A DNA stretch of 6,748 nt from an uncultured Pseudomonadota bacterium (GTDB lineage Bacteria > Myxococcota_A > UBA796 > CAJQPC01). The notes below the pieces were generated by a model that saw nothing but the letters and a program-made list of their open reading frames with translations, did not search any database and had not been told where the DNA came from. Made by a program: the position numbers and the translations under genes. The DNA is taken from NCBI GenBank assembly GCA_937915955.1, contig CALGIB010000840.1, positions 1-6,748 of the forward strand. The letters run 5' to 3'. Shown in pieces: positions 1 to 5,512 of this stretch (positions within the stretch are counted from its first letter, which is position 1; every line of letters begins with the position of its first letter).

Positions 1-145
1 AGTGCTGCCGCAGGTCCTGGGCCGCCTCGCCGTGGTTGCCGCGGTGCAGGCCGATGATGCTCAGCCCCGCCGAGGCCAGGGCCCGCGCGCTCGCCCCGCC
101 TGCCCCGACGCTGCAGCCCAAGACCAGGGCGTGTGTTCCGATCAT
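1..145 (-). CDS. Short-chain dehydrogenase/reductase, N-terminal fragment (runs off left edge)
   Basis: Only the first 48 codons are present. They start at the ATG at 145-143 and read to the window edge. The translation opens with a beta-strand (HALVLG), then a glycine-rich turn (GCSVGAGGA), a helix (ARALASAG) and a second strand ending in HRG. This is the Rossmann nucleotide-binding start of the SDR family, with the glycine loop near residues 10-17. The basic residue after the second strand would suit NADP(H), but that is an inference. The start overlaps the stop of the acyltransferase as ATGA, so translation is probably coupled. The catalytic Tyr-Lys lies outside the window, so the substrate is unknown. 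A ketoacyl- or enoyl-ACP reductase role would suit the upstream ketoacyl synthase, but this fragment cannot distinguish these. Confidence 0.7.
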   Translation of the reverse strand, partial: MIGTHALVLGCSVGAGGASARALASAGLSIIGLHRGNHGEAAQDLRQH

Positions 146-918
146 GTCCCTACCACCTCGCAAGGCTGGAAGACTACGCCCCCCGAGGGGCCGGGGAGCC
201 GCGCGAGGCCAGCATCGAGCAGGGCCTGGACAGCCTCTTCCACCTGGGAGGCCAGCCCTCCGGCCTGCTCGAGCGAGGCCGGCGGGGCTATCGGAGCCCC
301 GATCCACTGGCGCATCCGCACGCGCCGTTCGGGGGCCGGCCACGGCAGCCCTCCCCGCCCGAAGCCCCACATCAGCGGGATGACGTCGGTCCCGAAGACC
401 CGCTTGCTGGCGTGCACGTCCAGGCCGATCATCGTGTAGAGGTCGTCCACGCCGGTGCTCGCGAAGGGCACGATGGGCAGGCGGTGGCGGATCGCCAGCC
501 TGGCGAAGCCCGCTCGTCCGCCCCAGTCCGTGCGGTAGCGAAGGCTGCTGGGGCGCAGGAACTCCCGGGTCCCACCGGGCAGGACCAGGATGCGCTCGCC
601 CGCCGCCGCCAGCGCCTCGACCTCGCTCGAGGGCACCATGCCCAGGCCTCGACAGAGCCGCCCCAGCGCCCCCAGCCCGAAGAGCGTGTCGTGGCCGATG
701 CCACGGGGGAGCAGGCCCTGGCTGTTGTAGAGGTGCAGCCCCAGCAGGAAGGCGTCCAGGCTGGGGCGGCCGTGGTAGCCGACCAGGATCGCCGGCCCCT
801 CGGGCAGGTGGTCGAGGCCGAAGATCCGGTAGTCGTGGAGCTCGGCCCGCCCGGCCATCCACCGCGACCAGCGGGCGAGCAGCCTGGGGTCGGGGCCGCC
901 CGGAGCGTCAGTCGACAC
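142..918 (-). CDS. DAGAT/TMEM68-type acyltransferase
   Basis: A 258-residue protein predicted to transfer an acyl group from acyl-CoA or acyl-ACP to a glycerolipid or another alcohol at the membrane. Residues 41-60 carry a strand followed by YHGRPSLDAF, the active-site His49/Asp55 pair. Residues 111-121 hold LVLPGGTREFL, the glycine-rich acceptor motif of the DAGAT/TMEM68 branch. A block around 130-150 (DWGGRAGFARLAI then LPIVPF) is also typical of that branch. His and Asp are separated by five residues, as in the HGxxPxD form, not the four of PlsC enzymes. No strong transmembrane segment is evident. The chosen GTG start (918-916) lies inside the end of the ketoacyl synthase gene with an 11-base overlap. 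Met21 is a possible alternative start that would keep every motif. The stop overlaps the next gene's ATG as ATGA. Acyl donor and acceptor are unknown. Confidence 0.82.
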   Translation of the reverse strand: MSTDAPGGPDPRLLARWSRWMAGRAELHDYRIFGLDHLPEGPAILVGYHGRPSLDAFLLGLHLYNSQGLLPRGIGHDTLFGLGALGRLCRGLGMVPSSEVEALAAAGERILVLPGGTREFLRPSSLRYRTDWGGRAGFARLAIRHRLPIVPFASTGVDDLYTMIGLDVHASKRVFGTDVIPLMWGFGRGGLPWPAPERRVRMRQWIGAPIAPPASLEQAGGLASQVEEAVQALLDAGLARLPGPSGGVVFQPCEVVGT

Positions 919-1882
919 GCAGCACCGTCGCCCCGAAGCTGATGCCCGCGCCCAGACCGAAGCTCAGGATGAGCTGGCCGGGACGCACTCGGCCCGAGCG
1001 CCAGAGCTGGTCCAGGCCGAGCGGCACCATCGCGGTGGGCAGGTTGGCGCTGCGATCCACCACGATCGGCACCCGCTCGACGGGGACGCCCAGCAGGGCC
1101 GCGAGCTGGACGATCCAGGCCGCGTTGGGCTGGTGCGGGACCAGCCAGTCGATGTCTGCGGGCCCCACGCCTGCCTCGGCCATCGCCTGCAGCACCAGGC
1201 CGGGCAGCAGCTCCTCGACGTAGCGCTTCATCTCGCGCCCGCTAGCCAGGAAGCGGATGGTGGCGCCGTCGACCACCTCGGGGTCGTCCAGGCCCGGACA
1301 GAACAGCGCTCGCAGGTGCTCCCCCCGGCTGGCGTGCACCGAGGACAGCAGCCCTCCCTCGGCACGGGGCGCGTCCAACACCACCGCCGCGGCGCCGTCG
1401 CCAAAGAGCGGGAAGACACGCCGATCCCCAGGGTCCAGGCGGTGTCTCGTGAGCAGCTCCGAGGCCACGATCAGCACCGGCGCCTCGCCCGTGGCCACCA
1501 GCCTGGCCCCCAGGTCCAGGGCCGTCATGAAGCCGTGGCAGCCGTTGGCGATGTCCATGGCCAGGCAGCTCGTGCCCAGTCGGGCCTGCAGATCCAGCGC
1601 GGTGGCCGGTCCAGGCCGATCCCCGCCGGTGCTGGTGGTCAGCAGGATGCGGCGCAGGTCCGAGGCCGCGATGCCCGCAGCGTCCAGAGCGCGGCTCGAG
1701 GCCTCGGCCGCCAGCGAGGCCACGCTGTCTCGCGGGCCCGCGCGATGGCGAGTCCGGATGCCCGTCCACTGCTCGACCCAGGCCGCCTCGAAGGCTCCCC
1801 CGGACTCCGCCTCGAGCACCGAGTTCGGCACGGGCGGCCCGGGCAGGAAGCTCCCCGTGCCTGCGATGCGTAGTCCCAGCAT
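908..1882 (-). CDS. 3-oxoacyl-ACP synthase III (FabH-like ketoacyl synthase)
   Basis: A 324-residue thiolase-fold enzyme, close to the usual FabH length. It is predicted to condense an acyl-CoA or acyl primer with malonyl-ACP. The triad is complete: Cys115 in DIANGCHGFMTALDLGA, His250 in VPHQPN and Asn280 in RSANLPTAMVPL, nearly the spacing of E. coli FabH (112, 244, 274). Other family marks are the N-terminal strand RIAGTGSFLP, TGIRTR at 40-45, FGDGAAAVVL at 160-169 and the C-terminal strand ending FGATVLRV. The ATG is supported by an AGGAGGAG ribosome binding site about 9-11 bases upstream. It is the first gene of a minus-strand operon and overlaps the acyltransferase by 11 bases. I leave the symbol blank: FabH homologues also start secondary-lipid and polyketide pathways, and the neighbours here (acyltransferase, SDR) are not the usual plsX/fabD/fabG set. 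Confidence 0.9.
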   Translation of the reverse strand: MLGLRIAGTGSFLPGPPVPNSVLEAESGGAFEAAWVEQWTGIRTRHRAGPRDSVASLAAEASSRALDAAGIAASDLRRILLTTSTGGDRPGPATALDLQARLGTSCLAMDIANGCHGFMTALDLGARLVATGEAPVLIVASELLTRHRLDPGDRRVFPLFGDGAAAVVLDAPRAEGGLLSSVHASRGEHLRALFCPGLDDPEVVDGATIRFLASGREMKRYVEELLPGLVLQAMAEAGVGPADIDWLVPHQPNAAWIVQLAALLGVPVERVPIVVDRSANLPTAMVPLGLDQLWRSGRVRPGQLILSFGLGAGISFGATVLRVD

Positions 1883-2012
1883 CCGCTGCAGCTCCTCCTG
1901 TGGCGAGCCAGGATCCGCTCATGGGCGGCCCAGCTCATCGACCCAGTCTATCGAGGCTCAAGCGCGGCGCGGTCGGGTCCGACGGGTTCGGTGAGCTCAG
2001 CTCGGGAGTGGA
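1883..2012. promoter_or_regulatory. Divergent intergenic region between lipid operon and flagellar operon
   Basis: These 130 bases separate the starts of the ketoacyl synthase (minus) and fliJ (plus), so they should carry promoters for both directions. The ribosome binding sites are visible: AGGAGGAG before the minus-strand ATG and GGGAG at 2004-2008 before fliJ. Two small inverted repeats are present: GTCGG-GT-CCGAC at 1972-1983 and GAGCT-C-AGCTC overlapping the approach to fliJ. I find no convincing sigma70 or sigma54 promoter. Confidence 0.45.
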
Positions 2013-2432
2013 ATGAGAACCCTGGACCGCATTCAGCGCCTTCGCGACCACGACAAGCGCCTGGCCCGCCTGGACCTGGCCAAGGCCCAGAGCGCCCACA
2101 CCAGCCAGGAGCAGCGACTCCGCGAGGTGGGCGACCGCATCGACGAGGCCCGCAAGGACGTGAGCGAGGTCGACCCCGCCGAGCTGGCCCAGTACCACGC
2201 CTTCCGCCTGCGCATGGAGATGCTCGAGCGACGCGAGCGCGCCTTCCTGGCCGAGACGGAGCGCCAGGTGGAGAAGCGCCGGGACGAGGTCTCCGTGAAG
2301 GCCCGGGAGTCCGAGGTCGTGCGGCTGATGCGAGAGGCCCGCGGGGAGGAGGAGGCCTTGGAGCTGCGCCGGAGCGAGGAGCGCGAGATGGACGAGATCC
2401 GCCGCGACCTCTGGCTGCGGAACGCCGCGTGA
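2013..2432 (+). CDS. fliJ: Flagellar export protein FliJ
   Basis: A 139-residue, highly charged, almost entirely helical protein with no hydrophobic segment, the usual size for FliJ. In the flagellar type III export apparatus FliJ is a coiled-coil stalk that fits the FliI ATPase ring and contacts FlhA in the cytoplasm. Heptad-like helices run from about residues 5-50 (RIQRLRDHDKRLARL onward) and 56-130. The two are joined by a short SEVDPAELAQ turn, giving the antiparallel hairpin of the family. The C-terminal EEREMDEIRRDLW matches the acidic/basic DE.. ending common in FliJ. The ATG has GGGAG four bases upstream. The stop overlaps the next gene as GTGA. Such proteins are low-complexity, so the call rests on shape, length and position beside flagellar genes. 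An atypical point is that fliI does not precede it. Confidence 0.8.
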   Translation: MRTLDRIQRLRDHDKRLARLDLAKAQSAHTSQEQRLREVGDRIDEARKDVSEVDPAELAQYHAFRLRMEMLERRERAFLAETERQVEKRRDEVSVKARESEVVRLMREARGEEEALELRRSEEREMDEIRRDLWLRNAA

Positions 2433-2953
2433 GCCTGACCCTGCTGCTGCTCGCGGGCTGGCTCGGCTGCAAGGCCGAGGCCGCGGACGATCCACCCGCG
2501 GGGCCGGACATCAGCAGCGAGGGCCTGACCTGGCCCCAGGGCGAGAGCCGAGGGATGCAGCACATCCTGGACGCGCTGAAGACCCAGGAGCGCGCGCTCG
2601 AGCGCCGCGAGAAGAGCATCGAGGCGCGCGAGGCCGAGCTGCGCCGGGTCGAGGAGGAGCTCCAAGGGCGCCTCACGGAGCTGGAGACCCTCCGCGGCGA
2701 GATCGAGACCCTGCTCGACGAGGGCGACGAGGAGCGTCAGCGGCGCGTCCGAGGCCTGGTCAAGATGACCGAGTCGATGCGCAGCGCCCAGGCCGCCGCC
2801 CTGCTCTCCGAGCTGGACCAGGACCTCGCGGTCGAGGTGCTGGACAAGATGAACCCCGCGAAGGCGGGCAAGGCGCTGGCCTCGATGGAGCCCAACAAGG
2901 CGGCCAAGCTGGCCGAGGGCCTGACCCTGCCCACGCTGCAGAGGCTGCCGTGA
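2429..2953 (+). CDS. MotE-like flagellar protein with MgtE_N domain
   Basis: Translation from the GTG at 2429 gives 174 residues: a hydrophobic N-terminus (SLTLLLLAGWLGC), a long coiled coil (about 44-100, rich in E and R) and a small helical MgtE_N-type domain (about 107-166). The last shows the repeating pattern LLSELDQDLAVEVLDKM then NPAKAGKALASMEPNKAAKL. This layout is that of MotE-family proteins, periplasmic chaperone/partners of motor or rod parts commonly encoded between fliJ and fliK. The N-terminus could be a lipoprotein signal ending at Cys14, a Sec signal cut after the AEA at 16-18, or a membrane anchor. It lacks a basic n-region and has Trp at lipobox position -3. The reading frame is open further upstream to 1991, but that would overlap nearly all of fliJ. 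The GTGA overlap with fliJ and the signal-like start favour 2429. Confidence 0.8.
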   Translation: MSLTLLLLAGWLGCKAEAADDPPAGPDISSEGLTWPQGESRGMQHILDALKTQERALERREKSIEAREAELRRVEEELQGRLTELETLRGEIETLLDEGDEERQRRVRGLVKMTESMRSAQAAALLSELDQDLAVEVLDKMNPAKAGKALASMEPNKAAKLAEGLTLPTLQRLP

Positions 2954-4203
2954 ACCTGCTCCCGCCGATCACGCTCGGAGACCTCTTCGTCAGCATCCCG
3001 CTCGAGGGAGAGCAGACCCCGTCGCCCTTCCAGGAGCTGATGCTCTCGCTGGAGCAGTCCCCGGCCGACCTCGTCCCCGACGGCCCGCCCGCAGCGCCCC
3101 TTGAGCTGATCGAACCACTTGAGATCGTTCAACTCCTCTCGAGCGCGCCGAGCCTGCCCGAGACCCGGCCTCCGGTCGAGTTCGAGGGGATCAAGCCGGC
3201 TCCGCCGCTCTCAGACGAGCCGGATCCGGTGCGCGCGCTCGAGCGCACCGCCCTCTTCCTGGCCGCGCCGATGGAGCCCGCCGAGCCGATCGAACCGGGC
3301 CCACCCAGCGCCTGGCAAGAAGCCAAGGAGGCAGCTCAGGCCACTGAGATCGTTCCGCTTATACGGACGGCTGGCGCCCAGCTCGTAGAGCCCAGGCCCC
3401 CGACCACGACCGAGGCGCCAGCCGTGACGCCCCGGCCGCCAGCGCTCGCCCAGCCCGACCCGATCCTGCAGCCCCCCGAGCCCGACGAGCCCGAGCTGGC
3501 ACCCGAGGTCGAGGTGATCTCCAGCCGCCGGATCTTCGAGGCCCAGGCCCGCCCCCAGACCCCGCCCGCGAAGCCGGGCCTGGCGGTCGACTCGCGCTGG
3601 CCCGCGGCCTCGGACGACGAGGCTGAGTCCGAGGACACCGAGTCGCCCGAGCCCGCGCCGAGCGTTACCGACGCCCCCACCTCGGCGCGTCCTCGGGCCA
3701 AGACCGCGAACGCTGCGCACACCTCGCGCACCGCGAGCCCAGCGACGCCCCGTGCTCCGACGGCCGAGGGCGGCGCCAGCCTGGAGGCGCAGGCCGAGGA
3801 TGGCCAGCCCGCGCCGGAGGCCGAGGTCTCCAGCCTGCCTGATGATCTAAACGATCTCAACAGCTTGCCAGAGATCAAAGCGTCCGCACCCCAGGAGGTC
3901 CGGCTCAAGGTGGACGACGACCTGGAGGTGACCGTGCGCCGGGATGGCGACACCGTGGAGGTCACGCTGGACGGTACGGCCGAGGCCCTCGAGCCCCTGC
4001 TCGAGATCGGACCCGAGCTCCGCGACGAGCTGGCCCGCTCCGGCTTCGAGCTGAGCGATCTCCAGCAGCGGGAGCGGCAGCGGTCCAACGGGCCCACCCG
4101 CCCTCCCAAGCCCACCCGCGGCCAGGATCGTCGCGCCCCGGAGGGCCCTCCCGAGCCCCGAGGCGCTCGGCGTGGCCGCGGTCTGGTCGATCTGACGGCC
4201 TGA
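2950..4203 (+). CDS. fliK: Flagellar hook-length control protein FliK
   Basis: A 417-residue protein. FliK is exported during hook assembly, acts as a molecular ruler and switches the export gate from hook to filament substrates. The first ~300 residues are low-complexity and rich in Pro, Ala and Glu, as expected for the extended ruler part. Residues about 313-372 form the compact C-terminal Flg_hook-type domain: PQEVRLKVDDDLEVTVRRDG, then the strand TVEVTLDG and a helix ending in ELARSGFELSDL. The tail (373-417) is Arg/Pro-rich and basic. The usual LxPxxLG stretch before the first strands is not evident, so the domain looks reduced. It starts with GTG overlapping the previous stop as GTGA and ends 48 bases before flgD. 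The N-terminal half cannot identify the family, so the call relies on the C-terminal domain and position. Confidence 0.82.
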   Translation: MNLLPPITLGDLFVSIPLEGEQTPSPFQELMLSLEQSPADLVPDGPPAAPLELIEPLEIVQLLSSAPSLPETRPPVEFEGIKPAPPLSDEPDPVRALERTALFLAAPMEPAEPIEPGPPSAWQEAKEAAQATEIVPLIRTAGAQLVEPRPPTTTEAPAVTPRPPALAQPDPILQPPEPDEPELAPEVEVISSRRIFEAQARPQTPPAKPGLAVDSRWPAASDDEAESEDTESPEPAPSVTDAPTSARPRAKTANAAHTSRTASPATPRAPTAEGGASLEAQAEDGQPAPEAEVSSLPDDLNDLNSLPEIKASAPQEVRLKVDDDLEVTVRRDGDTVEVTLDGTAEALEPLLEIGPELRDELARSGFELSDLQQRERQRSNGPTRPPKPTRGQDRRAPEGPPEPRGARRGRGLVDLTA

Positions 4204-4251
4204 CCCTCAAGTTCCCCGTCAGAGATCCGAGTGGTCATGCAGGAGGCTCTC

Positions 4252-5007
4252 ATGAGCAGCATCTCTGGAGTCAGCGGCGTCTCGGATGCCAGCGCGCTGG
4301 ACGCGGCGAACACCAGCACCTACGGCGGACAGGATCTCGACCGCGAGGCCTTCATGAGTCTGCTGACCACGCAGATGCAGAACCAGGATCCGCTGAGCCC
4401 CATGGCCAACGAGGAGTTCATCGCCCAGCTGGCGACCTTCTCGAGCCTGGAGCAGCTCATGGGGCTGAACACGATGTTCCAGTCCGTCAGCCTGGGCATC
4501 AACAGCCTCAACAACGCGGCCATGGTGGACCTCGTCGGCCAGAGCGTGGTGGCCCAGGGCGACACCTTCGCCTTCGACGGCGAGAGCCAGGAGCTGATGT
4601 TCGACGCCGAGAGCACGACCAGCACCTCCACCATCACGATCTACGACGAGGACGGCAGCGTCGTGTACAGCGGCGAGATCGGCGCCGTCGACGAGGGCGA
4701 GAGCAGCTGGACCTGGGACGGCACGGACAACGACGGGCAGCCCGTCGAGGCCGGCACCTACAGCTTCGACGTCACCGGCGTGGACTCGGAGGGCGAGGAC
4801 GTCGAGATCACCGAGCTCATCCACGGCGTCATCGACGAGATGGACTTCAGCAGCGGCTCGCCCGAGCCCTCGGTCAACGGCATCTCCGTGGACCTGAGCG
4901 CGCTGGTGCGGCTCACGACGGCCGAGGCCGAGGTGGCTGAGGAGGACGTGGACGTCGAGGGCGCTGACGGCACCGACGACACCGCCGTGGCCGAGGACGA
5001 GGCGTGA
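4252..5007 (+). CDS. flgD: Flagellar hook assembly (cap) protein FlgD
   Basis: A 251-residue protein. FlgD forms the temporary cap at the tip of the growing hook and allows FlgE subunits to add. The N-terminal signature is clear: REAFMSLLTTQMQNQDPLSP at 31-50, then NEEFIAQLATFSSLEQL at 53-69. A tudor/SH3-like strand region follows (MVDLVGQSVVAQG, 91-103) and returns near 186-221. Between them is the Ig-like FlgD insert with SWTWDGTDNDGQPVEAGTY at 152-170. Start choice: the frame is open from 4231 with an ATG at 4237, but AGGAGG at 4241-4246 lies five bases before the ATG at 4252. The last 28 residues (224-251) form an acidic tail with 13 Asp/Glu and no basic residue, an extension I do not associate with typical FlgD. 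The stop overlaps the next gene as GTGA. Confidence 0.95.
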   Translation: MSSISGVSGVSDASALDAANTSTYGGQDLDREAFMSLLTTQMQNQDPLSPMANEEFIAQLATFSSLEQLMGLNTMFQSVSLGINSLNNAAMVDLVGQSVVAQGDTFAFDGESQELMFDAESTTSTSTITIYDEDGSVVYSGEIGAVDEGESSWTWDGTDNDGQPVEAGTYSFDVTGVDSEGEDVEITELIHGVIDEMDFSSGSPEPSVNGISVDLSALVRLTTAEAEVAEEDVDVEGADGTDDTAVAEDEA

Positions 5008-5408
5008 GCCCCCTGGACCTGGCGGTCGGCGGCGCAGGCCGGGTCCAACCGACCCAGGCGAGGCCACGCAACCTGCAGCACCAGGACTTCGGCAGCGCCT
5101 TCGAGGATCTGCTCGGGCAGCTGGAGACCCCTGAGATCGCTCAGGAGTCAGCCCCCGACGTGCGCTTCAGCCGCCACGCCAGGGCGCGGCTGGAGAGCCG
5201 GGGGATCGAGCTCGACGAGGGCGCGATGGCGCGCCTGAACGAGGGGGTGACGCGCCTGGCCGAGAAGGGGGCCCAGGAGAGCCTGGTGCTGATGGACGAC
5301 AGCGCCTTCATCGTCGGCGTGCCCAAGCGCACCGTCATCACGGCGATGAGCCGCGGCGAGGCCATGGGTCAGGTGTTCACGGCGATCGACTCGACCCTGG
5401 TGCTCTGA
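5004..5408 (+). CDS. Flagellar operon protein, TIGR02530 family
   Basis: A 134-residue soluble protein with a GTG start overlapping the flgD stop (GTGA). The N-terminal ~50 residues are variable. Residues 53-134 match the small TIGR02530 'flagellar operon protein' found between flgD and flgE in many Gram-positive and deltaproteobacterial clusters: VRFSRHARARLESRGIEL (53-70), LAEKGAQESLVLMDDSAFIV and a C-terminus reading VFTAIDSTLVL. Its biochemical role has not been settled as far as I know; position suggests a part in hook assembly or its timing. No signal peptide or membrane segment is visible. It is probably translated with flgD. A 104-base gap with a GC-rich hairpin follows before the lipoprotein gene, so a transcript boundary or processing point may lie there. 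Confidence 0.85.
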   Translation: MSPLDLAVGGAGRVQPTQARPRNLQHQDFGSAFEDLLGQLETPEIAQESAPDVRFSRHARARLESRGIELDEGAMARLNEGVTRLAEKGAQESLVLMDDSAFIVGVPKRTVITAMSRGEAMGQVFTAIDSTLVL

Positions 5409-5413
5409 GCCCC

Positions 5414-5434
5414 CCGGCCGACCGCCGGCCGACC
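5414..5434. repeat. GC-rich tandem repeat and hairpin after the TIGR02530-type gene
   Basis: CCGGCCGACC occurs twice with one base between the copies (5414-5423 and 5425-5434). Because CGGCCG is self-complementary, the copies can also fold into a 6-bp stem (5415-5420 with 5426-5431, loop ACCGC). It starts five bases after the stop codon. There is no T-run downstream, so it is at best an atypical terminator or a transcript-stabilising stem. Confidence 0.4.
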
Positions 5435-5461
5435 CTCTCGAGCGAAGAGCGGATCCAGCCA

Positions 5462-5489
5462 GAACGCAGGCATGTCCTGGGCGCGATAA
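5462..5489 (+). promoter_or_regulatory. Possible weak sigma28-like promoter before the lipoprotein gene
   Basis: CGCGATAA at 5482-5489 matches six of eight positions of the sigma28 (FliA) -10 consensus GCCGATAA and stands out in very GC-rich sequence. The expected -35 position has only GAAC at 5462-5465 (16-base spacing; two of four positions of TAAA). It lies 23 bases before the ATG at 5513. One half-site alone is weak evidence. Confidence 0.2.
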
Positions 5490-5512
5490 CCACGCGCACC
5501 CTGGAGGATCCC

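Noticed and set aside
133..942. Plus-strand open frames opposite the acyltransferase and ketoacyl synthase
   Set aside because: The minus strand shows catalytic motifs of two enzyme families; the plus frames are Arg/Pro/Gln-rich with no motif.
1957..1985. Sigma28-like pair CTCAAG, 15 bases, TCCGACGG before fliJ
   Set aside because: Both half-sites match the consensus poorly (no TAAA, no GATAA), so it is within chance for GC-rich sequence.
1991..2428. In-frame upstream extension of the MotE-like gene to an ATG at 1991
   Set aside because: It would overlap almost all of fliJ, its residues look like frame-shifted GC-rich noise (RPRRAGP-like), and the signal sequence would become internal. The GTG at 2429 fits better.
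4231..4251. Earlier starts for flgD (GTG at 4231 or ATG at 4237)
   Set aside because: The AGGAGG at 4241-4246 would lie inside the coding region and is ideally spaced for the ATG at 4252.
3336..4319. Long minus-strand open frame (327 codons) opposite fliK
   Set aside because: Ser/Arg-rich low-complexity translation, no recognisable domain, and antisense to a fliK supported by its C-terminal domain and by operon overlaps.
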